A DNA stretch of 58,179 bases, taken from NCBI GenBank assembly GCA_031423155.1, contig JANPEZ010000178.1:1-58179 (forward strand). The letters are read 5' to 3'. Of this stretch, positions 19,201-27,194 are shown piece after piece. The DNA is from JANPEZ01 sp031423155 (lineage in GTDB: Bacteria > Actinomycetota > UBA4738 > HRBIN12). The translations under genes and the position numbers were made by a program. Every line of letters starts with the position of its first letter. Position 1 is the first letter of the stretch. The notes under the pieces were generated by a model. The model worked only from the letters and a program-made list of their open reading frames with translations. It was not told where the DNA came from and made no database searches.

Positions 19201-20139
19201 CATGACCTTGCCGCCGTCCTTATTGATGTCGGTCTCGGCGAAGCCGACCTCGTGGCGGAGCGCCGCCTCCTGAGCGCTGCGGATGACGTCGTCGATGGCG
19301 TCGGCCGTGGCCTCGACACCCTCGACCGCGAGCAAGTCGTCGACGCCTGAGAACTCGATGAAAGCGGCTACGACCGGCCGGTGTTCTGCCTCCCCCAGCC
19401 CGGAGAGAAGGTGCCGGCGTACCGCTACGGGCAGACAGGTCGCGACGTCCAACCCTGTCGTCTCGATGATCTGTTCGGCGGCACGGGCGGCTACGTGCGG
19501 CTCCCTCGCCAGCAGCAGCGCGTCCGCTTTGGGCTGCCCGACGACGCGCGGATCGAGCAGTCGCGCCGTCTCGGGACTGATCGCGATCTCGCCCGCTTCG
19601 GCGATGACCTCCATCGCCGCGGTGCGCGTGGCACCCGGCCCAGAGATAACGAGCTCGCGATGGATCGAGGGATCGCCTACCAGGAAGAAGTGGAAGGCCC
19701 CGCTGTGGATGCCGATCGACATCCGCAGCCGGACGGCGCCCGAGGGCGTCTGCACCCGGCCGATGTCGCGAAGCATCGCCCGCATCCGGTACGAGGCCCT
19801 GGCCGCGCGCGCCGCGTGACCCTCATCCTGGAACAGCAGCAGGACGGCATCGCCGCCCCACTTGATCAACCCGGCGCCGTCGGCGTACGCGACCCTCAGC
19901 AGGTCGGTGAAGGTTCTGTTCAAGATGTCGTCGAGTTCCTCGGCCCCGGCCTTGCCCAGCCGCGCCAGTCGCTCCGTGAGCTTCGTGAACCCGGAGATGT
20001 CGACGAACGCCAGCGAACCGTCGACCTCCCGCCAGCGCGCGTGCGGCTCCTCGCTCAGCCACTGGAAGACGAGCCGAGGCAGGTATGGCTGAAGGATCAA
20101 GGAAGGATCGGGTCTTCCGCTCGCGAGTTGATCGACCAC
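16291..20139 (-). CDS. Double class III nucleotide cyclase-homology / AAA ATPase / TPR signalling protein
   Basis: A 1282-residue soluble protein. The first cyclase-homology domain (about residues 35-230) has FVDISGFTKL and KWGGDAVLLLF; the second (about 260-440) has a degenerate start (FIEFSG) but DGGKVMLI and RRTYSVKGDAINLAARL. An ATPase follows with LVGRDEEAARL and Walker A (EPGMGKSRL), Walker B-like LLVIEDTHW, then many TPR-like helices to the C-terminus. Such proteins make or sense cyclic nucleotides, but substrates are not known. The GTG at 20139 is chosen because an ATG at 20199 would overlap the preceding cupredoxin gene; the protein family begins near VVDQLASGRP. Confidence 0.85.
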   Translation of the reverse strand: MVDQLASGRPDPSLILQPYLPRLVFQWLSEEPHARWREVDGSLAFVDISGFTKLTERLARLGKAGAEELDDILNRTFTDLLRVAYADGAGLIKWGGDAVLLLFQDEGHAARAARASYRMRAMLRDIGRVQTPSGAVRLRMSIGIHSGAFHFFLVGDPSIHRELVISGPGATRTAAMEVIAEAGEIAISPETARLLDPRVVGQPKADALLLAREPHVAARAAEQIIETTGLDVATCLPVAVRRHLLSGLGEAEHRPVVAAFIEFSGVDDLLAVEGVEATADAIDDVIRSAQEAALRHEVGFAETDINKDGGKVMLIAGAPDTTGVDEERMLLVARTVMDRRGRLSLRIGVNAGHVFSGDFGPPFRRTYSVKGDAINLAARLMGKAKAGQIITTPRVLDRSRVHFEMEALEPFMVKGKSRPITAFFLGARRGRAADAGTKLPLVGRDEEAARLRSAFEASRRGDGWVVELVAEPGMGKSRLIEEVRDWASHDEVVLTAACEAYESSTPYFPFRGVLRDLLGIPEGVRGEDAAERLRHRMEGNAPHLLPWLPLLGVPLDLHIPDTPETAHLEDEFRKPRMEEVLSEFLGLTLPTPTLLVIEDTHWMDDASADLLRRLIVDITGRPWMVCATRRAKGGERVALAGPRVETIELQPLPLDLSMMLLGAASDESPVSPQDMAVLAERSGGNPLFLRELLSATQAAGGIAGLPDSVEAVITAQIDRLSAHDRSLLRYVSVLGQRFSESLARSVLAGLMPGVGPEVWAPLSSFIVRESDDTLRFSHGLVRDAAYSGLPYRRRRELHGAVAATIEAAVDDPNDSAELLSYHYFLADVADMAWEYSRIAGDRAKSLYANAEAARFFQRAIESAKKLRLTGHHVADVLSALGEVRERLGRYSEAAGAYRDARKMLAGDAIAEADLMRKEAWVREAAGRFSDAVRWHLRGLALLEGIEDPAAAPVRAELLVGVAAMRHHQGRFDESIEWCQRAIEEAERAGARQVVAHAAYLLDWLYDELGRPEEAPYPGLALQLFEELDDLSGQANVLNNLGMFAYFRGEWDEAIAYYERSRRARLELGDEINGAYGTANVAEVLADQGRLEEAEARFREALRVWRASGFRQGVAFAAVNLGKIASRQGRFDEAVRLLEDAKKGFEEVGFSSYVLDAEARLAENDVFRGEAEAAIARVESVLKRADAMGGLPVLSAVLHRIRAYAKLQQGDTADAIDDATTSIRLARERNARYEVALGLEALAAVRRKVGEPADVEADRERDEILGTLGVESTPSVPLVSPTT

Positions 20140-20174
20140 CCGCCGAGTGTAGTGAGCCTTCCGCGGGAGGGGCG

Positions 20175-20525
20175 CTACGTCACTACGACTTTGCCGCACA
20201 TCCCGCTGCAGACTCCCCCCGCAACGCTGCCGTGGATCGTGCAGACGAACTTGAACGTGCCGGACGAGGGGAAGTCGTGGCGCCTGGAAGTTCCGGCGTC
20301 AAGCGACCTCGACCACGTCCAGTTCCCGCCCCATGACTTGATGCGGTGGTTGCCACTGGTGGCTGTCCACTTCACGGAACTGCCGGCCGAGACGCTGACC
20401 CGGGTGGGGCTCCAGGAGGTCCCCGATCCGGAGATGGTCGTTATGGCGGTTGCGACTCCGGCCGTAGCGATCACGAGCGCCCCGGCGAAACAGACAGCGA
20501 GGAAAGTGCGATGGCGGTCCCTCAT
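20175..20525 (-). CDS. Secreted cupredoxin (plastocyanin-like), copy 1
   Basis: A 116-residue exported blue-copper-type protein. A signal peptide (hydrophobic residues 8-28, ending TATA) precedes a beta-sandwich. Copper ligands can be placed: His in NHRIKSW, then C-x2-H in VCTIHG, and Met in SGMCG. Two extra Cys flank the Met region (VCSGMC), which is unusual and may lock the copper loop by a disulfide. It lies 51 bases downstream of a paralogue in the same direction. It likely works as a periplasmic or surface electron carrier or copper binder; the partner is unknown. Confidence 0.8.
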   Translation of the reverse strand: MRDRHRTFLAVCFAGALVIATAGVATAITTISGSGTSWSPTRVSVSAGSSVKWTATSGNHRIKSWGGNWTWSRSLDAGTSRRHDFPSSGTFKFVCTIHGSVAGGVCSGMCGKVVVT

Positions 20526-20576
20526 GTTCTGACCCCTCCTCCTCCTAGAGTATTACCGATGGCGCCGGGATGAAGC

Positions 20577-20918
20577 CTAGGCGACGACCACCCTGCCGCA
20601 CATCCCGCTGCACGACCCTCCCGAAACGCTCGCGTGCAGGGTGCAGTAGAACCTGAAGGTACCTGCGGAGCTGAACGTCCGGCTCCTGCTGGATCCGGAT
20701 GGCAGCGTCCTGAAGTAGCTCCAGTTGCCACCGTAGGCCTTGATGTTGTGATCGCCGCTAACGGCACGCCACTTGACGACGCTGCCGCGGGAGATGCTCA
20801 CACTCGTCGGGCTCCATCGCTCGGCCCGGGCCTTGATAACGATCACCGCCGACGCCACCCCGGCCGAGGTAAGGAGCACCGCGACGGCCAGAACCAAGGC
20901 TGCGATATGCCTCTTCAT
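20577..20918 (-). CDS. Secreted cupredoxin (plastocyanin-like), copy 2
   Basis: A 113-residue paralogue of the neighbouring gene, with the same plan: signal peptide (residues 5-24), WSPTSVSISRGSVVKW strand, His in DHNIKAY, C-x2-H in YCTLHA and Met in CSGMCG. The Cys-flanked Met is conserved in both copies. The pair looks like a tandem duplication. Upstream it faces the hemerythrin-like gene across about 100 bases, a probable divergent promoter region. Confidence 0.8.
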   Translation of the reverse strand: MKRHIAALVLAVAVLLTSAGVASAVIVIKARAERWSPTSVSISRGSVVKWRAVSGDHNIKAYGGNWSYFRTLPSGSSRSRTFSSAGTFRFYCTLHASVSGGSCSGMCGRVVVA

Positions 20919-21022
20919 GAGGGCCGAGACTATCGTTGTCCGAACCGGAGCGTCAGGCCCTGGACCGATGGCTGCATAGGAGTTTGCGCTCGAAGTGGGG
21001 CCCGCCGTACAGTGGCCGGAGG

Positions 21023-21490
21023 ATGGAACCGGATAAGGAACTCACACCCGCTCTCGAGGCCGCCAAGCGGCGCAGAGCCACCCTGCACGACGCTCTGGTT
21101 CATCTAGAGCACGCGACCTCCAGCCCGGCCGCGGGCCGCGTTCCGGAATGGACCGATCAGGTTCTGAAGGAGACGGTCGCCATGCGCGACGCATTCGATC
21201 AGCACGTGATCGTTACCGAGAAGCCCGGCGGTCTCTACGAGGAGATCATGGAGCGCGCTCCCCGGCTCGCCGGCAAGATCCGCCGCTTGCAGGACGAGCA
21301 TCCTCCGATGGCCGAGGCGATCTCGGAGATGCTGACCAAACTCGAGGCCGGAGGGATCGATGACACGTGGCCGCTAGATGACGCGAGAGACGACCTGCAG
21401 CGACTGCTGGGCCGGGTCGTGCGCCATCGCCAACACGGAGCGGATCTCGTCTGGGAGGCCTACAACGTCGACATCGGCGGGCCCGAGTAG
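21023..21490 (+). CDS. Hemerythrin-like (HHE) helical protein
   Basis: A 155-residue all-helical protein beginning at ATG 21023 (GGAGG directly before it; a start further upstream at 20936 would add an unlike N-terminus). His/acidic pairs in LHDALVHLEHA, FDQHVIVTEKPGG, LQDEHPPM and HRQHGADL are spaced like the di-iron or cation-binding helices of HHE domains, and the end EAYNVDIGG is typical of that group. It could bind oxygen, NO or iron; this is an assignment from spacing, not proof. Confidence 0.6.
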   Translation: MEPDKELTPALEAAKRRRATLHDALVHLEHATSSPAAGRVPEWTDQVLKETVAMRDAFDQHVIVTEKPGGLYEEIMERAPRLAGKIRRLQDEHPPMAEAISEMLTKLEAGGIDDTWPLDDARDDLQRLLGRVVRHRQHGADLVWEAYNVDIGGPE

Positions 21491-21517
21491 CACCTTCGCC
21501 CGCGTAAGCTTGCCCTC

Positions 21518-23134
21518 GTGGTGCGTGTCGCGCTCGGCCAGCTGAATACGACCGTCGGAGACCTCGACGGCAACATCGCGCGTATGAGCGAGACGGCTGC
21601 CGTGGCGACGGCGGGAGGCGCGGACCTGGTCCTGTTCCCCGAACTCGCGGTCACCGGCTATCCGCCCGAGGATCTCGTCCTTAGACCGGCGTTCGTTCGA
21701 GACAACCTGGCCGCGCTGGATGAGTTGGCTCGCGTGACCGCGGACGGGTGCACGGTCCTTACCGGCTTCGTCGACTCCGATGCGAGCGGACTGCACAACG
21801 CGGCAGCGGTCCTGTCGGGCGGGCGGATCACCGAGCGATACCACAAGATCAAGTTGCCCAACTACGGCGTCTTCGACGAGAAGCGATATTTCGCAGCGGG
21901 AAGCTCGGGCGCGATCGTGCAAGCCGCGGGAGCGAGCATCGGCGTCTCGATATGCGAGGACGCCTGGACGGCGGGCCTGCCGTTCGACTCCTACAAGGCC
22001 GCCGGTATCAACGTACTGGCCAACATCAATGGATCGCCGTATCACCGGCGCAAGGCGGGCGAGAGACTCGACGTCTGCCGCGCACGAGCAAGGGAAACGG
22101 GAGCCTGGGTCGTCTACGTCAATGCCGTCGGAGGACAAGACGAGTTGGTCTTCGACGGCGGCTCGATGGTGATCTCCCCCGATGGCGAGATCGCCTGCCG
22201 CGCAGCGATGTTCGAAGAGGACCTCTTGATAGTCGACATCGACGGCGCCGCCGCTACCGCCGACCACGAAGCCACCTGGCCCCAGGGCGCGCAGGAGGTC
22301 TATGGGGCGCTGGTTCTCGGACTCGGAGACTACGTGCGCAAGAACGGCTTCCGCGAAGTCGTTATCGGGCTTTCCGGAGGTATCGACTCCGCCCTTGTCG
22401 CGACGCTGGCAGCCGACGCCCTCGGACCGTCAGCCGTGCGGGTCCTTGCGATGCCCTCGCCCTACTCCTCGCCAGAGAGCGTGGAGGACGCGATCGATTG
22501 CGCGCAACGCCTCGGGATCTGCCTGGACACGATCGCCATAGACGAGATCTTCATGTCCTACCGCTCGGCGCTGAAGGAAGCGTTCGAAGGGACCGAGGAG
22601 GGCACGGCGGAGGAGAACCTGCAGGCGCGCGCCCGCGGCAACCTTCTGATGGCGTTGTCCAACCGATACGGGTCGATGGTGCTGGCGACCGGGAACAAGT
22701 CCGAGTACGCGGTCGGGTACTCGACCCTCTACGGCGACATGGCCGGCGGTTTCGCTCCGATCCAGGACGTTCCCAAGACGCTGGTATACGAGCTGGCCCG
22801 CTGGCGCAACTCCCAGCCCGGCACAGCGCCCATCCCCGACCGAGTGATCGCCAAGCCTCCGTCGGCCGAACTCAGGCCCGATCAACTCGACACGGACTCT
22901 CTGCCGCCCTACGAGGTCCTGGATCCGATCGTCGAGGCTTACGTCGTGGACGATCTGGGAGCCGACGAGATCATCGCCGCCGGCCTAGCCGATCGAGATC
23001 TCGTCGAACGCATAACCGAGATGATCGACCGCGCCGAGTACAAGCGGCGCCAGGCGGCCCCCGGGGTGAAGATCACCCCGAAGGCCTTCGGGCGAGACCG
23101 GCGCTTGCCTATCACGAACCGCTACGGCCGCTGA
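21518..23134 (+). CDS. nadE: Glutamine-dependent NAD+ synthetase
   Basis: A 538-residue enzyme that amidates deamido-NAD with glutamine as nitrogen source. The N-terminal nitrilase-type glutaminase has the Glu in LFPELAVTGYPPEDL, the Lys in KIKLPNYGVFDEKRYF and the Cys in SICEDAW. The C-terminal synthetase has the PP-loop LSGGIDSALVA (residues about 288-298) and the TGNKSEYAVGYSTLYGDMAGG block. Start is GTG. The length is typical for the two-domain form. It converges with a SIMPL gene three bases downstream. Confidence 0.95.
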   Translation: MVRVALGQLNTTVGDLDGNIARMSETAAVATAGGADLVLFPELAVTGYPPEDLVLRPAFVRDNLAALDELARVTADGCTVLTGFVDSDASGLHNAAAVLSGGRITERYHKIKLPNYGVFDEKRYFAAGSSGAIVQAAGASIGVSICEDAWTAGLPFDSYKAAGINVLANINGSPYHRRKAGERLDVCRARARETGAWVVYVNAVGGQDELVFDGGSMVISPDGEIACRAAMFEEDLLIVDIDGAAATADHEATWPQGAQEVYGALVLGLGDYVRKNGFREVVIGLSGGIDSALVATLAADALGPSAVRVLAMPSPYSSPESVEDAIDCAQRLGICLDTIAIDEIFMSYRSALKEAFEGTEEGTAEENLQARARGNLLMALSNRYGSMVLATGNKSEYAVGYSTLYGDMAGGFAPIQDVPKTLVYELARWRNSQPGTAPIPDRVIAKPPSAELRPDQLDTDSLPPYEVLDPIVEAYVVDDLGADEIIAAGLADRDLVERITEMIDRAEYKRRQAAPGVKITPKAFGRDRRLPITNRYGR

Positions 23135-23137
23135 GTC

Positions 23138-23881
23138 TCAGCCGATACTCCAGATGACCGTGATCGAGACCTTCGTCGTGATGTCGCGTGGGGGAACGAC
23201 GGACAGGTCGGCCGAGGCGGCGAAGGCATAGGACTCGTTGCGCAGGTAGTAGGGCTGGGGAGAGGCCGGTGCGCCCTCTTCCTTGATCTGAACGACGCCG
23301 GTGACCTCGGTCCCGGCGGCGCCGGCCAGCGCATCTGCTTTGGCTCTCGCGCTCTCTACAGCCGACTCCAAAGCCCGCTTCTTGGCGGTGACCGGATCCG
23401 AGACCTGGAACTTGACCCCCCGCACGCTGGTCGCCCCCGCTGCGACCCCCTTCTCGATCGCCGATCCGATCAGATCGAAGTCGTGGACCTTGACCTCGAG
23501 CGATGTGGAAGCGTTATAGATCGTCGACTCGGTGGACAAACCCCGGTTGATCGTCTGTGGCGACAGACTGATGTTCCTGGTTTCCATGTCCCGCAGGGTG
23601 ATGCCGAGGGACTTCATCCCGGCGATCACGCCGTTCATGATTCGTGAGTTCTCGTTCAACGCCACCATGCTGTTGGGGCTGTCGGTATGAACGCTGAACG
23701 TGATGACCGCCTCATCCGGGCTGGTGCTGATCGTGGCGGTCGAGGCAACGGTGATCGTGTGGGGAGGGCCGCCCGTAGGGGCGGCGTCCTGCCCCGACGC
23801 CGCGGTAACGAGGACCGCGACGAGGGTAGCTGCGACGACGGTGACGATCACGCCGCCGCCGGTCCAGGCACGCTTGCTCAT
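23138..23881 (-). CDS. SIMPL (DUF541) domain exported protein, copy 1
   Basis: A 247-residue exported protein with an N-terminal hydrophobic anchor (residues 9-27), then the SIMPL fold starting at ITVASTATISTSPDEAVITFSV. The family groups with oxidative-stress-associated and signalling proteins; no enzyme activity is established. It follows a second SIMPL gene on the same strand at 66 bases, likely one operon. Confidence 0.85.
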   Translation of the reverse strand: MSKRAWTGGGVIVTVVAATLVAVLVTAASGQDAAPTGGPPHTITVASTATISTSPDEAVITFSVHTDSPNSMVALNENSRIMNGVIAGMKSLGITLRDMETRNISLSPQTINRGLSTESTIYNASTSLEVKVHDFDLIGSAIEKGVAAGATSVRGVKFQVSDPVTAKKRALESAVESARAKADALAGAAGTEVTGVVQIKEEGAPASPQPYYLRNESYAFAASADLSVVPPRDITTKVSITVIWSIG

Positions 23882-23947
23882 GTCTTACCTCCTGCAGAGA
23901 GGGTCATGAGGCTCATGCCCGGAGCCGGCGGAAGTGTGACAGCCGGG

Positions 23948-24724
23948 CTAGATCAGCTCCCAAGAGACCTGGACGGTGACCTGGGTCTGCAGGGTCGGGG
24001 GGTCTACGGGGGTCGAGACGGCCATGTCGGCCGCGCCGGCCTCCGCGTAGTAGGGCATCGGCGGGTAGTAGACCGGCGAGCTGGTCTCGGCAACCGAGAC
24101 GACCTGACCGAGTTGGGCGTCGGATGCGGCGGCCATGGCCGTCGCCTTGGACCGGGCATCGGCAACAGCCGCTGCCAGAGCCTGCTCGTCGCCTCGGTTC
24201 GCGTCCGACATCTGGAACGTGATCCCGCTGGAAAGGTTCGCGCCCGCTTCGACAGCCGCGTCGATCGCCTTGCCGATCACCGACAGGTCATGGAACGTAA
24301 CGGAGATCGTGTTGGAGGCCTGATACCCGGCGATGCTAGTGCCGCTCGAGTTGTAGGTCGGGTACAGGCTCACTCCCGTAGTCGCGACGTCGTCCTCCTT
24401 GAGGTCGAGTCCTGCGAGTGCCCGAAGCACGTCGAGCATCCGAGAAGCGTTCTCGTGCAAGGCGTCTTCGGCGGAGGAAGCTTCGGTCTGCACTCCGAGC
24501 GAGATGATCGCCTCATCGGGAGAGGTCGTCACGGTAGCGCTGCCGCTCACGGTGACGGTGCGCGGAGCTGCGTCCGGTGCGAGGGTCGCGAGGGCGGGAA
24601 GGGGCTGTCCCGAGTAAGGCGCGGATCCTGCGTCCCCCGCCGCGAGCGAGGGAACGCTGATCGCAAGAACGATCCCCACCCCGATCCCTCCGAGCATCCC
24701 TGTTATCGGCTTGCTGCGTGGCAT
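23948..24724 (-). CDS. SIMPL (DUF541) domain exported protein, copy 2
   Basis: A 258-residue paralogue of the gene downstream. After a signal anchor (GIVLAISVPSLAAGDA), the SIMPL domain begins VTVSGSATVTTSPDEAIISLGV. The C-terminal part holds YYPPMPYYAEAG, a Pro/Tyr-rich stretch found in many SIMPL proteins. A GGAGGACCTC-type ribosome site lies before the ATG. Two adjacent copies suggest duplication with separate partners or assembly into one complex. Confidence 0.85.
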   Translation of the reverse strand: MPRSKPITGMLGGIGVGIVLAISVPSLAAGDAGSAPYSGQPLPALATLAPDAAPRTVTVSGSATVTTSPDEAIISLGVQTEASSAEDALHENASRMLDVLRALAGLDLKEDDVATTGVSLYPTYNSSGTSIAGYQASNTISVTFHDLSVIGKAIDAAVEAGANLSSGITFQMSDANRGDEQALAAAVADARSKATAMAAASDAQLGQVVSVAETSSPVYYPPMPYYAEAGAADMAVSTPVDPPTLQTQVTVQVSWELI

Positions 24725-24811
24725 GAGGTCCTCCTTCGCTTGAAGTTCTCCCTGACGAACCGGGGTTGGACGGGTGCTTCCGTCGATGGGTTCCCTAGAC
24801 TGTTGTGCGAA

Positions 24812-24886
24812 GGGCCGGTAGCTCAGCTTGGTTAGAGCAGGGGGCTTTTAACCCTCGTGTCGCGGGTTCAAATCCTGCCCGGCCCA
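24812..24886 (+). tRNA. tRNA-Lys (anticodon TTT)
   Basis: A complete cloverleaf: acceptor GGGCCGG/CCGGCCC, D-stem GCTC/GAGC, anticodon loop CTTTTAA, T-loop GTTCAAAT, discriminator A at 24886. CCA is not encoded. Confidence 0.95.
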
Positions 24887-24926
24887 CATGGTCGATCCGG
24901 CTAAGTGCCGGGCCGATACTCGATAC

Positions 24927-25637
24927 GTGGAACAGAAGCTGTGCTTGAGCTGTCGCGCCGAGAATCCGTCGGACGCGGATTTCTGCTGGAAGTGCTACGC
25001 CACCTTCGCCGGGATGAACGCGCCTCTGAGGCCCCCCGGACCGGGCGAGACCGGCGACGGCGCACGGTCGGCCAGGTCGCAGCCCTCGCCCCGACGCCAG
25101 GCGCCCGGATCCTCTCCGCTCTCGTCGCTGTGGGCCAACAAGACCGTCCGATACGCGGCGATCGGCGCATCGGCGCTCGTCGTGCTGCTGGCGGGTCGCT
25201 CCATGCTCGTAAGCCCCGCATTCCCCGACTCGATCGGCGCCTACGAGCGGGACTCCGACGCCGACCCGGACGGCAAGCAAGGGGCCTTGGACTGGGGAAC
25301 CGACAACCGCATCGAGGTGAGGGTCGAGACATACGAGTCCAAGCTTCAGCAGGGATCGACGTTCGCCGTCGTGAAGATCTCCGGGTGGTCGGATCGGATG
25401 ACCTACGAGGAGGTACTGCTCTCCTTCGCAGGGATAGGCTCGCCGACCATCATCGTCCCGGGGGCGATACAGACGTTCGACATCGACGGGGTCGAGATCA
25501 CCTGTGTCGCCACGAAGGTTCCCTCGCTTTCGTCGTGCCAGTGGGTCGGAGGCGAGGATCAGATCATCCTGATCTCGAGTTCTGCTGGCGTTCAGGAAAC
25601 CCTCGCGCTGACCGGATCGGCTCGCACCGCGCTCTAG
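24927..25637 (+). CDS. Zinc-ribbon membrane-anchored protein of unknown function
   Basis: A 236-residue protein (from GTG 24927). The N-terminus has a zinc ribbon, CLSC...CWKC, then a flexible Pro/Arg-rich linker, one membrane helix (AAIGASALVVLLAG), and an outer domain of about 150 residues with two Cys (ITCVATK, SSCQW) likely in a disulfide. The alternative ATG at 24888 begins two bases after the tRNA-Lys 3' end, so the later GTG is preferred. No family beyond the zinc ribbon is recognised. Confidence 0.6.
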   Translation: MEQKLCLSCRAENPSDADFCWKCYATFAGMNAPLRPPGPGETGDGARSARSQPSPRRQAPGSSPLSSLWANKTVRYAAIGASALVVLLAGRSMLVSPAFPDSIGAYERDSDADPDGKQGALDWGTDNRIEVRVETYESKLQQGSTFAVVKISGWSDRMTYEEVLLSFAGIGSPTIIVPGAIQTFDIDGVEITCVATKVPSLSSCQWVGGEDQIILISSSAGVQETLALTGSARTAL

Positions 25638-25671
25638 AAGTCGTGTCGGCGGCGCCCGCTATGTTCGCCGG

Positions 25672-26007
25672 ATGAAGATCGTCTCGTTCGTCGACGACGT
25701 CGGGAGGAACTGGTCGGTCGAGGTCGCCGGGACTCGCCTGCAGCGGATGCGGGGGCTGCTGGGGCGGAGGGGTTCGGCCGAGGGTTCGGCGATGCTCTTT
25801 CCGAACGCTTCAGCCGTGCACACGATCGGGATGCGTTTTCCGATCTCGGTGGTCTTCCTCGACGAGGATATGCGAGTCATCCGGGTGGACCGGGCCCCGC
25901 CGGGCAGAGCCCGGATCCGATGCCCGGGGGCTGGGCACGTGATGGAGATGGACGCGAGCGCGAGGGTCGAACCGGGAACCAGCTTCAGCCGGAGCCCTTC
26001 CGTGTGA
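25672..26007 (+). CDS. DUF192 family protein
   Basis: A 111-residue protein. The DUF192 core is visible: RMRGLLGRRG, then HTIGMRFPISVVFLDEDMRVI, and PGAGHVMEMDASAR near the end. Members are usually exported, but this copy starts without a signal peptide. It ends nine bases from the stop of the convergent acyl-CoA dehydrogenase. Its function is unknown in the family at large. Confidence 0.8.
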   Translation: MKIVSFVDDVGRNWSVEVAGTRLQRMRGLLGRRGSAEGSAMLFPNASAVHTIGMRFPISVVFLDEDMRVIRVDRAPPGRARIRCPGAGHVMEMDASARVEPGTSFSRSPSV

Positions 26008-26015
26008 AGCCCGGT

Positions 26016-27194
26016 TCAGAGCCCGAGGCGACGCGCGATCAGTCGGCGCTGGATCGCGGAGGTTCCCGAGTAGATCGTCCCGCCGAGCGCGTCCCTCAGC
26101 GCGCGTTCGATCTCGAACTCGCTCATATAGCCGTAGCCTCCGTGGATCTGCATGGCGTCCATGTGGGTCTGGATCGAGGCCTCGGAGATGAAGACCTTCG
26201 CCTCCGCCGAGGAGGCGGTTGGGTCGGCGCCGGCGTCCATCACGTGCGCCGCGCGATACAGGAGCGCTCTGGAGGCATCCAGCCGAACCTTCATGTCGGC
26301 GATCTTGTCGGCAACGTTCTCGAACTTGCCGATGGGCTGACCGAACTGCTTGCGCTCCTTGGCGTAGGCGATGCTCCGCTCCGTGACCCTCTGCATCGCG
26401 CCGACCTGTGCCGACATGATCAGGCCGCGTTCCCAGTCCATAGAGGTCTGGAAGACACGCGCCCCTCGACCGACGGACCCCAGCACTTGATCGGGTCCGA
26501 CGCGGATCTCGTCGAGCACTATCTCCCCCATGGGGCTGGTGCGAAGACCCATCTTCTCCAGGTGGGTCGGCACGTTGAGCCCTTCGGTGCCCTTGTCGAT
26601 GAGGAAGGCGGTGATGCCGGTCGGGCCGGTGCCCTCCGTCGTCCGGGCGAAGATTATGAAGACGTCGGCGACGGGCGCGTTGGAGATGAACGTCTTGCGG
26701 CCGGTGATCCTCCAGCCTTCGCCGTCGGCAACCGCGCGAGAGGTCATGCTGAAGGCGTCCGAGCCGGCTTCGGGTTCGGTGACGGCGTGGATGCCGATGA
26801 GCGTTCCATCGCAGAGTCCGGGCAGCCACTTGGCGCGTTGCTCATCGCTGCCGTGCTTCCAGATAGGAACCACGCAAGACCACATGTGAGCGTTGATCGA
26901 GAAGACCAGTCCCCCGTCGTCGCAGCCGTAACCGAGGGCCTCCAGCGCCAGCGCGGTGGTCAGAACGTCGCCGCCCTGGCCCCCCAGTTCCTCGGGGACG
27001 GGAAGTCCTTGGATGCCGAAGCGCCCGCACGCATCCCAACCCTCGCGCCAGAACGAGCTCTCGCGATCGCGGGCGATGGTGTCCGGGCCGCCGGTCAGTT
27101 CGGCGCGAGCGAACTTGACCACGGTTTCCCGGAACTGAAGTTGCTCAGCGTTTACCCAGGGCGTGTCGGCAAGGGTTGGAGACAGATCAGGCAT
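26016..27194 (-). CDS. Acyl-CoA dehydrogenase-family flavoprotein, likely acyl-carrier-protein dehydrogenase
   Basis: A 392-residue flavin dehydrogenase. The flavin/substrate motif is AVTEPEAGSDAFSM and the C-terminal motif is IYSGTSAIQRRLIARRL. At the position where medium-chain enzymes have the catalytic Glu (IYEGT), this protein has Ser (S376). A Glu sits instead in MDWERGLI (E255), the base position used by isovaleryl-CoA dehydrogenase and prolyl-carrier-protein dehydrogenases. It overlaps an adenylation gene by eight bases and is followed upstream by an ACP gene. A carrier-protein-bound aminoacyl substrate is inferred from that context. Confidence 0.85.
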   Translation of the reverse strand: MPDLSPTLADTPWVNAEQLQFRETVVKFARAELTGGPDTIARDRESSFWREGWDACGRFGIQGLPVPEELGGQGGDVLTTALALEALGYGCDDGGLVFSINAHMWSCVVPIWKHGSDEQRAKWLPGLCDGTLIGIHAVTEPEAGSDAFSMTSRAVADGEGWRITGRKTFISNAPVADVFIIFARTTEGTGPTGITAFLIDKGTEGLNVPTHLEKMGLRTSPMGEIVLDEIRVGPDQVLGSVGRGARVFQTSMDWERGLIMSAQVGAMQRVTERSIAYAKERKQFGQPIGKFENVADKIADMKVRLDASRALLYRAAHVMDAGADPTASSAEAKVFISEASIQTHMDAMQIHGGYGYMSEFEIERALRDALGGTIYSGTSAIQRRLIARRLGL

